Positions 7,081 to 15,099 of a stretch of 64,000 nucleotides of DNA are shown here, in pieces. How positions within the stretch are numbered: the stretch's first letter is position 1; every line of letters begins with the position of its first letter. The DNA comes from JAEZDP01 sp964430855 (GTDB taxonomy: Bacteria; Acidobacteriota; Vicinamibacteria; Vicinamibacterales; Vicinamibacteraceae), in the NCBI GenBank assembly GCA_964430855.1, contig CAYSHC010000009.1:1-64000 (forward strand), written 5' to 3'. A model generated the notes under the pieces. That model had not been told where the DNA came from and did no database searches. It saw only the letters and a program-made list of their open reading frames with translations. A program made the position numbers and the translations under genes.

Positions 7081-7940
7081 CGACCAACGTGAATCCCCAG
7101 ACGCTCAAGGACGACATCGAACGACTTTCCGCGGCGGGTGCCGACGTCGATCGCGCGGAGGCCCGGGCGGCGTTTGCCGCGCTGCGCGCCGCGCTGTCGG
7201 CGGGCACCGTCCGCTCGGCCGAGCCCGACCCGTCGACACCGACGGGCTGGCGCGTGAACCGCTGGGTCAAGCAGGGCATCCTGCTCGGCTTCCGGGTGGG
7301 CGACCTGACCGACGTCTCGGCCGACCACGGCCGCTGGCCCTTCTTCGACAAGGACACGCTGCCCCTCAAGCCCCTGACGCTCGAGCACAACGTCCGCGTC
7401 GTCATCGGCGGATCGACGATCCGCGACGGCGCGTACCTGGCCCCAGGCGTCATCTGCATGCCGCCGATGTACGTCAACATCGGCGCCTACGTCGGCGCCG
7501 GGACGCTCATCGACTCGCACGCGCTCGTCGGCTCCTGCGCGCAGATCGGCGAGCGCGTCCACGTGAGCGCCGCCGCGCAGATTGGCGGCGTCATCGAGCC
7601 CGTCGGCGCGCTGCCCGTCGTCATCGAGGACGATGTCCTGGTGGGCGGCAACACCGGCATCTACGAGGGGGCCATCGTGAAGGCGCGCGCGGTGATCGCG
7701 GCCGGTACGGTCCTCACCGGCTCCACGCCCGTCTACGACCTGCCCAACGGCCGCATCATCACGCCGCAGGAGGATGGGCCTCTCGTGATTCCCGAGGGCG
7801 CGGTGGTCGTACCTGGCGCGCGTGCCGTGACGTCGGGGCAGGGGGCCGACTGGGGGCTGTCGCTCGCGACGCCGGTGATCGTGAAGTACCGCGACAGCCG
7901 CACGGATACGCGCACCGAGCTCGAGCGATGGATCCGCTAG
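7077..7940 (+). CDS. dapD: Tetrahydrodipicolinate N-succinyltransferase
   Basis: This 287-residue acyltransferase uses succinyl-CoA to block the ring-opened tetrahydrodipicolinate. The N-terminal helical domain is followed by the left-handed beta-helix with hexapeptide repeats from about residue 100, for example MYVNIGAYVGAGTLIDSHA and GGVIEPVGALPVVIEDD. This shows that the succinylase branch of lysine synthesis is used. The GTG start at 7077 overlaps the dapA stop as GTGA. The 3' end overlaps the dapE start by 13 bp. The aminotransferase (dapC/argD) step is not encoded in this operon. Confidence 0.95.
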   Translation: MTTNVNPQTLKDDIERLSAAGADVDRAEARAAFAALRAALSAGTVRSAEPDPSTPTGWRVNRWVKQGILLGFRVGDLTDVSADHGRWPFFDKDTLPLKPLTLEHNVRVVIGGSTIRDGAYLAPGVICMPPMYVNIGAYVGAGTLIDSHALVGSCAQIGERVHVSAAAQIGGVIEPVGALPVVIEDDVLVGGNTGIYEGAIVKARAVIAAGTVLTGSTPVYDLPNGRIITPQEDGPLVIPEGAVVVPGARAVTSGQGADWGLSLATPVIVKYRDSRTDTRTELERWIR

Positions 7941-8932
7941 ACGTCGTCGCGCTCACGCGACGGCTGGTGGACATCGACTCGACCACCGGCAGCGAAGCCG
8001 CGGTCTGCGCCGAGATGGCCGGGGTGCTTGAGGCGCGTGGCTGGCACGTGACGCGGCAGGCGGTGACGGGCGAGCGGACCAACCTGCTCGCCTCGGCCAC
8101 CGGGGAAGAGCCCGAACTCGTCTTCTCCACCCATCTCGACTGCGTGCCTCCGTTCATCCCGTCGCGCCTCGAGGGCGACGTGCTGTACGGACGCGGCGCG
8201 TGCGACGCCAAGGGCATCGCGGTGTCGCAGCTGGCGGCGGCCGAGGCACTGCGTGCGGGCGGCGACCGGCGTGTGGGGCTGCTCTTCGTCGTGGGTGAGG
8301 AGCGTGGCAGTGACGGCGCGGCGCGCGCCAACGCGCTGGCCACCGGGCGCTGCCGATTCCTGGTCAACGGCGAGCCCACCGAGGGCAGGCTGGCCCTCGG
8401 CCATCGGGGCGCCTACCGTGTGCGGCTCCGCGCGACAGGACGCGCGGCGCACTCGGCCTACCCGGAACTCGGCGAGTCGGCCATCGAGAAGCTGCTCGAG
8501 GCGCTCGAGCGGTTGCGGGCCATGGAGTGGCCCGAGGATCCCGTCCTTGGACGGACGACCTGCAACATCGGGCTGATCGAGGGCGGCATCGCCCCCAATG
8601 TCATCCCGCCGTCGGCAATGGCCGACCTGCTCATCCGCCTCGTTACGCCCGTGGAGCAGGTCCGCGCGCAGCTGGCGACACTCGAGCCGCTCGTCGCCGT
8701 CGAGGACGTCTACCACGTGGACGCCCTCCACATGCAGGGGCTGCCGGGCTTCGAGACGGCCGTCATGGGGTACACGACCGACGCGCCGCTGCTCGACCGG
8801 TGGGGGACGCGGCTGATGTACGGCCCCGGGTCGATCCACGTCGCCCACACCGACCACGAGCACGTGGAGATCGCCGCGCTGCACCGCGCGGTGGACGACT
8901 ATCAGCGCATCGCCCGCGACCTGCTTCGGTAG
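7928..8932 (+). CDS. dapE: M20 family deacylase, probable succinyl-diaminopimelate desuccinylase
   Basis: This 334-residue zinc peptidase-fold enzyme has the M20 metal ligands: the His in STHLDCVPPF, the Asp in GRGACDAKG, the Glu pair in GEERGSDGA, and a late His in HVAHTDHEH. The dimerisation domain lies around residues 155-260. Position directly after dapD, with a 13-bp overlap, supports removal of succinate from N-succinyl-diaminopimelate. The related acetylornithine and acyl-lysine deacetylases cannot be excluded by sequence alone. The ATG at 7928 is chosen because family homology begins at once. The TAG stop (8930-8932) is supplied by a family-A repeat. It is the last gene of the operon. 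Confidence 0.85.
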   Translation: MDPLDVVALTRRLVDIDSTTGSEAAVCAEMAGVLEARGWHVTRQAVTGERTNLLASATGEEPELVFSTHLDCVPPFIPSRLEGDVLYGRGACDAKGIAVSQLAAAEALRAGGDRRVGLLFVVGEERGSDGAARANALATGRCRFLVNGEPTEGRLALGHRGAYRVRLRATGRAAHSAYPELGESAIEKLLEALERLRAMEWPEDPVLGRTTCNIGLIEGGIAPNVIPPSAMADLLIRLVTPVEQVRAQLATLEPLVAVEDVYHVDALHMQGLPGFETAVMGYTTDAPLLDRWGTRLMYGPGSIHVAHTDHEHVEIAALHRAVDDYQRIARDLLR

Positions 8933-8966
8933 GGACGGCTCTCCGAGCCGTCCTCCGGGCCGTCCT
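8928..8966. repeat. Family A palindromic repeat providing the dapE stop
   Basis: GGTAGGGACGGCTC and GAGCCGTCC form a perfect 9-bp stem (8933-8941 with 8945-8953). The TAG at 8930-8932 in the flank is the dapE stop codon. A further CCGGGCCGTCC half-copy follows. Dap operon and DUF1080 transcription converge here, so the stem may act as a terminator. Confidence 0.8.
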
Positions 8967-8969
8967 CCC

Positions 8970-9641
8970 TCAGAGCTCCTTGATCCGGATGTTGCGGAAC
9001 TCGATGTAGTCGTTGTGCCCGAGGAAGCCGATGTGCCCGGTCTTGTTCTTCAGCCCGGGATGCTCCTCGAGGATCTTCGGGTCGGTGACCGTCGAGACGT
9101 CGAAGTCCAGGATGGTCTGGCCGTTGAGCACGACGGTGATCCGCGACCCGTTGGCCGTCACCTCCTGCACGTTCCACTCGCCGGCGGGCTTCATCGCGCC
9201 CTTCTTCGCCGGCGCCACCAGGTAGATGCTGCCGTGGTACTGCGCGTCCTTCAGCGTGCCCCACTTGCCCGACAGCGCGGCCTGCTCGTCCAGGATCTGC
9301 AGCTCCATGCCGTTGTAGGCCGCGTTGCCCTCGAGGGGCGCCCGGATGCCGAGGCCGTTGTTGGATCCGCCGGGCGGCATCCTGAACTCGAACCGCAGGA
9401 CGAAGTTGTCGTACTGCTTCTCGGTCATGAGCTTGCCGCCGCCGCCCTCGGCGCAGTAGATCATGCCGTCCTTCACGCCGTAGCCTTCGCCGCGCTGGCC
9501 GACGACGACCCAGCCGTCGAGGGTCTTGCCGTCGAACAGCGAGACGAAGCCGTCCTCGACCTTCGTCTGTGCGGCGGAAGGAGCCGGAATGAGTGCGACG
9601 GTCATCGCCGCCGCCAGGAGGGTGCTCATCGTCGTGCGCAT
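8970..9641 (-). CDS. Secreted DUF1080 protein (3-keto-disaccharide hydrolase family)
   Basis: This 223-residue protein has a clear signal peptide (about residues 1-24, ending PSAAQ). One DUF1080 jelly-roll domain follows, with the landmarks FVSLFDGKTLDGWVVVG, the beta-strand FVLRFEFRMPPGGSNNGLGIR and the terminal HIGFLGHNDYIEFRNIRIKEL. The family (Pfam 3keto-disac_hyd) includes enzymes cleaving 3-keto-glycosides and is abundant in Acidobacteriota, Planctomycetota and Bacteroidota. It likely acts in the periplasm or outside the cell. A family-A remnant separates its start from the downstream end of namZ. A second paralogue lies at 41973. Confidence 0.88.
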   Translation of the reverse strand: MRTTMSTLLAAAMTVALIPAPSAAQTKVEDGFVSLFDGKTLDGWVVVGQRGEGYGVKDGMIYCAEGGGGKLMTEKQYDNFVLRFEFRMPPGGSNNGLGIRAPLEGNAAYNGMELQILDEQAALSGKWGTLKDAQYHGSIYLVAPAKKGAMKPAGEWNVQEVTANGSRITVVLNGQTILDFDVSTVTDPKILEEHPGLKNKTGHIGFLGHNDYIEFRNIRIKEL

Positions 9642-9655
9642 GTGTGGTGATCTCC

Positions 9656-9715
9656 GTCGGACGGCCCGGAGGTCCGTCCCTGCCGATGGATGTGCCGGGG
9701 GCCGTCCCTACCTCA
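9656..9715. repeat. Family A repeat remnants between DUF1080 and namZ
   Basis: A degenerate palindrome, GGACGGCCCGGA plus GGTCCGTCC (9659-9679), is followed by a second half-copy, GGGGGCCGTCCCTACC (9697-9712). The namZ TGA stop begins one base later (9713-9715). This is a two-part decayed copy. Confidence 0.6.
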
Positions 9716-10900
9716 ATACAGCAGAAACGGTCGCCGCGTTTCGTCGAATGCCTCGACGCCGTCGGTGATGATGGCACGAAGCGCGGCCAGGCCGGCGCCG
9801 GCGTCGACGGCCTCGCGCAGCGCGGGCGAGCCGGCCAAGATGTCGATGGGCTCCTTCGTGTGCTCGTACTCGTACGGCGGGGGCCGCCACGGCAGCGTCC
9901 GCCCGGGCAGCATGTCGCGGAAGGCGGCCAGCAGCGCCGCGGCCGCGTCCACCGAGCGGAACGTCTCCCGGTCGGTCACGTGCAGCTGGCACCCGCCGCA
10001 CGTGACGCCGGCGTGCTTCTGGAACGTCGGCTCGAAGTACGCGGGCCTGAAGTGCACCCCGGGCAGTCCCTCGGCCTGCAGCCGCGCCGCGAAGGCCTCG
10101 GCGTCGATGCCCGGCGCGCCCACCAGCTCGAACGGGCGCGTGGTGCCGCGGCCCTCGGAGAGCAGCGTGCCCTCGAACAGCACCATGCCGGGGTAGACCA
10201 CGGCGGTGTCCACCGTGGGCATGTTCGGCGAGGGCATCACCCACGGCAGGCCCGTGTCCTCCCACCACATGTCGCGGTGCCAGCCGTCCATCGGCTGCAC
10301 GTCGAGCGTCGCGCCGATGCCGAAGGCGTCGTTGAAGAGCCGCGCCAGCTCCCCGATGGTCATGCCGTGGCGGAGCGGGATGGGGTACAGGCCGACGAAC
10401 GACTCGTACCCGGGGCGGAGCATGGGGCCTTCCATGACCGCGCCGCCTATCGGGTTGGGCCTGTCGCACACGATCACCGGCAGCCCGACACGCGCGGCCG
10501 CCCGGAGGCAGTTGGCCATCGCGTAGACGAACGGGTAGACGCGCGTGCCGACGTCCTGGAGGTCGATCACCAGCAGGTCGAGGCCGTCGAGCATGGCGTC
10601 GGTCGGCTCGCGGACCTCGCTGTAGAGCGAGTACACGGGGATGCGCCGCCGGGCGTCGTCGCCGTGCGGCGTCTCGATCATGTTGTCCTGAAGAGTCGCG
10701 TGGAAGCCGTGCTGCGGCCCGAAGAGCGCCGCCAGCGTCACGCCCGGCGCCTGCCAGAGCAGGTCGGCCGTGTGCGTGAAGCCGGCGTCGACCGACGACG
10801 GGTTGGCGACCAGCCCGACGCGCAGGCCGTCGAGGCGGCCCGACGCGACGAGCGAGGTGATCCCGGGCACGACCCGGGGCGACGACGCGGAAGCGGTCAC
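9713..10900 (-). CDS. namZ: DUF1343 exo-beta-N-acetylmuramidase (NamZ-like)
   Basis: This 395-residue protein matches the DUF1343/NamZ family, which releases N-acetylmuramic acid from the non-reducing end of peptidoglycan fragments. Diagnostic stretches include LVANPSSVDAG, LFGPQHGFHA, the acidic DLLVIDLQDVGTRVYPF, VCDRPNPIGG and YEFERGT-like LFEGTLLSEGRGTTRPFE. No signal peptide is visible, in contrast to many secreted homologues, so cytoplasmic muropeptide recycling is possible. The ATG at 10900 lies 4 bp after the aminotransferase stop, so the two may be cotranscribed. Confidence 0.88.
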   Translation of the reverse strand: MTASASSPRVVPGITSLVASGRLDGLRVGLVANPSSVDAGFTHTADLLWQAPGVTLAALFGPQHGFHATLQDNMIETPHGDDARRRIPVYSLYSEVREPTDAMLDGLDLLVIDLQDVGTRVYPFVYAMANCLRAAARVGLPVIVCDRPNPIGGAVMEGPMLRPGYESFVGLYPIPLRHGMTIGELARLFNDAFGIGATLDVQPMDGWHRDMWWEDTGLPWVMPSPNMPTVDTAVVYPGMVLFEGTLLSEGRGTTRPFELVGAPGIDAEAFAARLQAEGLPGVHFRPAYFEPTFQKHAGVTCGGCQLHVTDRETFRSVDAAAALLAAFRDMLPGRTLPWRPPPYEYEHTKEPIDILAGSPALREAVDAGAGLAALRAIITDGVEAFDETRRPFLLY

Positions 10901-10904
10901 GGCG

Positions 10905-12005
10905 TCAGACGATGGTCAGCCAGCCGCGCGTATCGGGGTCCTCTCCGTACTGCAGCCGCGTGATCGCGTCGTAGAGGCGCTGGGCGAGCGGGCCCGGGAC
11001 GCCGCCGTTGATCGACAGCTCGCGGTCGCCATCCACGAGCGTCCCCACCGCCTGGATGACGGCCGCCGTGCCCGACCCGAAGACCTCCTTCAGGTCACCG
11101 GCCGCGTGCGCCGCCACCACCTCGTCGATCGACACCTGCCGCTCGCTGGCCCTGAGGCCCCACTCGTGCGCCAGCGTCAGCACGACCTCCCGCGTGACGC
11201 CGGCCAGGATGCTGCCGCCGAGCGGCGGCGTGACGAGCTCGTCGCCGATCAGCAGGAACAGGTTCATCGTCCCGACTTCCTCGAGCCAGCGATGCTCGAT
11301 GGCGTCGAGCCACAGCACCTGGTCGCAGCCCTTCGCGCGAGCCTGCTCGGCCACCTGGAGACTGGCCACGTAGTTGGCCGCGGCCTTGGTGTTGCCGATG
11401 CCGCCCTTGACGGCGCGCACGCGCTCCCGCTCGACCCAGATGCGCACGGGCTTCATGCCGCCCGTGTAGTACGCGCCGACGGGGGAGTTGATGACGAAGA
11501 ACGTGTACTGCTCGGCCGCGCGCACCCCGAGGAAGGGCTCGCTGGCGACGATGGTCGGCCTGATGTAGAGCGCGGTCCCCCTGCGGGTCGGCACCCAGTC
11601 GCGGTCGACGGCGATGAGCTCGGTGACGCCCTGCGCGAAGAGCGCTTCGTCAACGGGCGGGATCGAGAGCCGAACCGCGCCGGCGGCCATCCGCGCGGCG
11701 TGGCGATCGAGACGGAACACCCCGATGCGGCCGTCCGCGAGGCGGTAGGCCTTCAGGCCCTCGAACATGGCCTGGCCGTAGTGCAGGCCCGCGGCCGCGG
11801 GCTCGAGTGCCAGGGGACCATACGGGACGATGCGCGGCGAATGCCACCCCTGGCCCTTGCTGTAGTCGATGAGCAGCATGTGGTCGGCGAAGTGCTTGCC
11901 GAAGCCGAGCTGATCCTCCGCAGGGCGCGGACGTGGCGTGGTGGTGCGGGTGACAGGAATGGTGGGCGTGGATGTAGCGACGGTCATGGCCTGCAGACGC
12001 TCCAC
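10905..12005 (-). CDS. ilvE: Branched-chain-amino-acid aminotransferase
   Basis: This 366-residue fold-type IV PLP enzyme performs the last step of Ile, Leu and Val synthesis. The PLP Lys is in GGIGNTKAAANYVAS (about K209). The active-site segments YGQAMFEGLKAYR and LDAIEHRWLEEVGTMNLFL fit the longer BCAT II-like subgroup. Two starts are possible, 12005 and an ATG 18 bp downstream; the N-terminal 25 residues are Thr/Pro-rich and unlikely to be conserved. It is encoded near the aspartate-family operon, which also feeds isoleucine, but on the other strand. Confidence 0.93.
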   Translation of the reverse strand: MERLQAMTVATSTPTIPVTRTTTPRPRPAEDQLGFGKHFADHMLLIDYSKGQGWHSPRIVPYGPLALEPAAAGLHYGQAMFEGLKAYRLADGRIGVFRLDRHAARMAAGAVRLSIPPVDEALFAQGVTELIAVDRDWVPTRRGTALYIRPTIVASEPFLGVRAAEQYTFFVINSPVGAYYTGGMKPVRIWVERERVRAVKGGIGNTKAAANYVASLQVAEQARAKGCDQVLWLDAIEHRWLEEVGTMNLFLLIGDELVTPPLGGSILAGVTREVVLTLAHEWGLRASERQVSIDEVVAAHAAGDLKEVFGSGTAAVIQAVGTLVDGDRELSINGGVPGPLAQRLYDAITRLQYGEDPDTRGWLTIV

Positions 12006-12047
12006 AGGGCCGGAGGAACAAGAGACGGGCCCCGTTGGCAGATTGTA

Positions 12048-13034
12048 TCAGCGGGACGCCGGGGCGGCGGTCCAGCCGATCTCCGCCGCGAGGCCCTGGA
12101 GCGGTTCCGGCAGCGGCGCCTCGGCCTCGATCGGCTCGCCCGTGACGGGATGCGGCAGCGCGAGCCGCCAGGCGTGCAGCGCCTGGCGACCGAGTGTCAG
12201 GATGGCCTCGCGCACCTGGTCGGACAGCGTCGGCGGGAGCGTGTCGGGCCCGTAGACCGGATCGCCGACGATCGGCCAGCCCGAGGCCTGGAGGTGCACA
12301 CGGATCTGATGGAGGCGTCCCGTCATGAGGTCGCACGCGACGACTGCCAGGCCTTCCGTGGCGCCGCGTCCGCGCGCGAGCACCTCGAAGCGGGTCTCGC
12401 TCGGCAGCCCGCCGGCACGCGCCACGCCCATGCGAGGCGGCGCGTCGCCCACCCGCTCGAGCGGCAGGGCGATCACGCCTTCCCCGGGCGGGTCACCGGC
12501 GACGATGGCGAGATAGCGCTTGCGGGCCTGGCGGCTCCGCAGCAGGCGGACGGTCCGTGCGTGGACGGCACGCGACTTGGCGACGACGATGAGCCCCGAC
12601 GTGTCGCGGTCGAGCCGGTGCACGAGGCCAGGACGCGCATCGGTGCCCCAGCTGCGGGCGTGCCACAACAGCGCGTTGAACAGCGTGCCTGTCCTGTGGC
12701 GTCCCGTCGGGTGGGCGACCATCCCCGCGGGCTTCGACACGACGAGGAGGTGGGCATCCTCGTAGACGACCCCGATCGGCAGGTCTTCCGGCTCATGCCT
12801 GGCGGTCGTCCGTCGCCAGGGCAGCGTGACCTCCACGACGTCCCCTGCGTGAAGCGGTCGTGCCGCCCGGCGCGTGACGCGTCCGTTGATGCTGACGTTG
12901 CCTTCGGCGATCCACCGCTGGATGCGCGTCCGTGTCACGCGGCGGACGTTCGCCAGCAGCCGCACGAGCGTGAGGTCGAGCCGGACGCCCTCGTCGGTGC
13001 GGTCGGCCACGATCGTGCGGGTCGCCTGCGTCAT
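12048..13034 (-). CDS. rluD: RluA-family 23S rRNA pseudouridine synthase (RluD-like)
   Basis: This 328-residue protein has an N-terminal S4 RNA-binding domain (about residues 17-75, RVTRTRIQRWIAEGNVSING) and a RluA/RluD catalytic domain. The catalytic Asp is in GLVHRLDRDTSGLIVVAK (about 140-157), with the following KRYLAIV and GRLHQIRVHL motifs. It isomerises uridines in large-subunit rRNA. The exact target (RluD, RluC or other) is not certain. The ATG at 13034 overlaps the stop of the upstream PAP2-like gene (ATGA). Confidence 0.9.
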   Translation of the reverse strand: MTQATRTIVADRTDEGVRLDLTLVRLLANVRRVTRTRIQRWIAEGNVSINGRVTRRAARPLHAGDVVEVTLPWRRTTARHEPEDLPIGVVYEDAHLLVVSKPAGMVAHPTGRHRTGTLFNALLWHARSWGTDARPGLVHRLDRDTSGLIVVAKSRAVHARTVRLLRSRQARKRYLAIVAGDPPGEGVIALPLERVGDAPPRMGVARAGGLPSETRFEVLARGRGATEGLAVVACDLMTGRLHQIRVHLQASGWPIVGDPVYGPDTLPPTLSDQVREAILTLGRQALHAWRLALPHPVTGEPIEAEAPLPEPLQGLAAEIGWTAAPASR

Positions 13035-13654
13035 CCCCCTGAGGCCTGCCTCCCGAGGAGCTCGGCCGCGCGCCGCACCAGCGTCCACCCCGCCAGGGCG
13101 ATGAGGTACGCGCCGGCGATGTCGCTCGGCCAGTGCGCACCGAGCACGACGCGCGCGGCCAGGCCGACGACCAGCAGCATGACGGCCACCAGCGCAATCA
13201 CCGTGTCGAGCGGTGCGTTGCGCCGCCACGTGACGATGGCCACGGGCAACCAGGTGATGCCCCACATCGTGGCGAACGTGGACGGGAAGCCGTACCCGTG
13301 CGGCGCCACGGCGACCCTGACGAGGTCGGCCGAGGGGCGTGGCCGCTGGACGAGCTCCTTGATGGGCTCGCCGATGAGCCAGACCAGGCCGAACGCGGCC
13401 GCCAGCAGCATCGCGGTGCGCAGGCCGTCCCGCCACCAGCAGAGCCCGGCGGCGATGGCCAGCAGCACGAACAGCTGCGGTGTCCTGACGGTGCCGCTCA
13501 CGGCCAGTGCCCACTCGGGCCCCGACACGGTCGCCTGGAGCAGGCGCGCGATGGCGAGGTCACCGGGCAGCCTGTGTGTCGTGGCGCCGATCACGCACAT
13601 GACGATGGCCGCCACCACGGGCCACCACCGGCCAAGCGTTGTCTTTCCCGTCAT
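13031..13654 (-). CDS. PAP2-like phosphatase-fold membrane protein, altered active site
   Basis: This 207-residue protein has about five hydrophobic segments with the PAP2/lipid phosphatase layout. Motif 1 is intact as KELVQRPRP, and motif 3 is intact as RVVLGAHWPSD. Motif 2, normally PSGH, reads FPSTFATMWG, so the catalytic general-acid His is replaced by Phe. It may be inactive or use a different chemistry. The ATG at 13654 is chosen because the hydrophobic N-terminal helix follows directly. It overlaps DUF3037 upstream and the pseudouridine synthase downstream by 4 bp each. Confidence 0.78.
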   Translation of the reverse strand: MTGKTTLGRWWPVVAAIVMCVIGATTHRLPGDLAIARLLQATVSGPEWALAVSGTVRTPQLFVLLAIAAGLCWWRDGLRTAMLLAAAFGLVWLIGEPIKELVQRPRPSADLVRVAVAPHGYGFPSTFATMWGITWLPVAIVTWRRNAPLDTVIALVAVMLLVVGLAARVVLGAHWPSDIAGAYLIALAGWTLVRRAAELLGRQASGG

Positions 13655-14043
13655 CTGCCGACCCTCACCATCCGGGACATGAGGTGGTCCAGCGTCTCGC
13701 CCGGGTCTGCGGTGCGGCCCGTATGGACGGGTGATACCTGGACCACGGTGCTGCGCGGCGCGACCAGCCAGTGGAACCGCTGCCGCGGCGGCAGGGCTCC
13801 AATCGGGCCCGCCGCGTCGCCGCCGGCACAGACACGCGGGAACACCGCCAGGCTGCGGCGGACGGCGTCGAGGTCCACGTCCGGCGCCAGCGCGCGGAGG
13901 CGGGCCTCGTCGAGCTCGATGCGCGCCTCCAGGAAATCGTGTTCGGGACACGACAGGATGACGCCCACGTTGACGAACTCGCCGCGGTCCACCCGGGGCA
14001 CCACGCGGATGACGGCGTAGTCGTACGCGCTGTCAGCGCCCAC
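13651..14043 (-). CDS. DUF3037 protein paired with HipA-like kinase
   Basis: This 130-residue protein has the DUF3037 opening SAYDYAVIRVVPRVDRGEFVNVGVILSCP and the later RFHWLVAPRSTVVQVSPVHTG block with conserved Trp and His. The function is unknown. GTG at 14043 is the best start because homology begins within a few residues. It overlaps the upstream HipA-like kinase gene by 11 bp and the downstream PAP2-like gene by 4 bp. From memory, DUF3037 genes are often found next to HipA-family kinases, which suggests that they work together as substrate, regulator or antitoxin-like partner. This is inference. Confidence 0.8.
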   Translation of the reverse strand: MGADSAYDYAVIRVVPRVDRGEFVNVGVILSCPEHDFLEARIELDEARLRALAPDVDLDAVRRSLAVFPRVCAGGDAAGPIGALPPRQRFHWLVAPRSTVVQVSPVHTGRTADPGETLDHLMSRMVRVGR

Positions 14044-14815
14044 CGGCGGCCTCCTCGACGAATGCCCGCGGCGCGCTGGCGCGCGCGAGCAGGTAGCGGC
14101 GATATCGATCCCGCGCCACGCGCGCGGCGTCGTCCAGGGCCTCTGGCGCCGTGTCAGGCGCCAGCCACGCGTCGGGCACCAGTGCGAGGACGCCGTCCAC
14201 GAGTTCGGGCGTGACGCGTGGCGCGAGGACGGCGTCCGCATCCTCGATGGCGGTCGCAAACGGCAGCAGCACGTGGTCGCGGACCAGCGCAAACCGGTCG
14301 CGGGGACGGGCCGGGTCGTCGTGCCAGCCCGGCGTGTGGTGGACGTACAGCGCCGCGCCGTGGTCGATGAGCCACAGCGTGCGGTGCCACATCAGGAGGT
14401 TGGTGTTCCTGGCCGTCCGGTCGACGTTCGAGACGAACGCGTCGAACCAGACGATGCGCGAGGCGAGGTCGGCGTCGATGGTCGTGGCAACGGGGTCGAA
14501 CGCCACGCTGCCGGGCAGGTAGTCCATCGCCGCGTTGAGGCCGGCGCTCGCGCGGATCAGCTCCTGGATCTCGGGATCGGGCTCCGTCCTGGCGAGGTCG
14601 GGGTCGAGCTCGGCCAGCACGAGGTCGGGCACGGGCAGGTCCAGGGCGCGCGCGAGTTCGCCCGCGATGATCTCGGCCACGAGCGCACGCGGCCCCTGTC
14701 CGGCGCCGCGGAACTTCAGCACGTACAGCCCGTCATCGTCGGCCTCGACGATGGCCGGCAGCGACCCGCCTTCGCGCAGGGGCGTGACGTATCGGGTGAC
14801 CCGGACGGTTCTCAT
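14033..14815 (-). CDS. HipA-family Ser/Thr kinase-like protein
   Basis: This 260-residue protein resembles the compact HipA-like kinases. It has an ATP-anchoring Lys in GLYVLKFRGAGQGPRA (about K36), a catalytic loop region WFDAFVSNVDRTARNTNLL, and the metal-binding LIDHG motif. The HipA N-terminal domain and a HipB partner are both absent, so it is not a canonical HipBA toxin-antitoxin system. Phosphorylation of a protein target is the likely activity. The start at 14815 is chosen because the conserved VTRYVTPLREGGSLPAIVE follows and longer extensions are low-complexity. It overlaps the DUF3037 gene. Confidence 0.8.
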   Translation of the reverse strand: MRTVRVTRYVTPLREGGSLPAIVEADDDGLYVLKFRGAGQGPRALVAEIIAGELARALDLPVPDLVLAELDPDLARTEPDPEIQELIRASAGLNAAMDYLPGSVAFDPVATTIDADLASRIVWFDAFVSNVDRTARNTNLLMWHRTLWLIDHGAALYVHHTPGWHDDPARPRDRFALVRDHVLLPFATAIEDADAVLAPRVTPELVDGVLALVPDAWLAPDTAPEALDDAARVARDRYRRYLLARASAPRAFVEEAAGGR

Positions 14816-15099
14816 CGGTGCCTGTGCCCGTGCAGTCGCGATCGCCCGTCGCGGCAACCGTGGACGCGCGAGGGCTCGCCTGCGCGAGTGTAGCGTGTTC
14901 CGGCTCAGCAGCAGCCAGCGGCGGCGGCCGGTGCGCCCGGTCCCCTGCAGATGCCGTGGGGCGATCAGGGCTTTAGGACTGTCGACGGCACGGGACGGAC
15001 GCAGGCGGCACGTCGAAATGCCCGCGGCCGCTCGACTACGAGGTAGGCCGCGCGGCGTCGACGGGCGACCCGGCACGGCCGCTTCCACGGAGGACAGAC
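14816..15099. other. Intergenic region, nothing recognised
   Basis: This 284-bp segment lies between the divergent HipA-like kinase and YCII genes. I see no repeat copy, convincing promoter or RNA gene. Only the GGAGGACAGAC ribosome site for the following gene is clear. Confidence 0.5.

Noticed and set aside
10770..13682. A 970-codon plus-strand open frame opposite namZ, ilvE and the pseudouridine synthase
   Set aside because: It covers several conserved minus-strand genes and their junctions, with no domain pattern of its own.
13651..14815. A canonical HipBA toxin-antitoxin module
   Set aside because: There is no HipB-type helix-turn-helix gene and the kinase lacks the HipA N-terminal domain.
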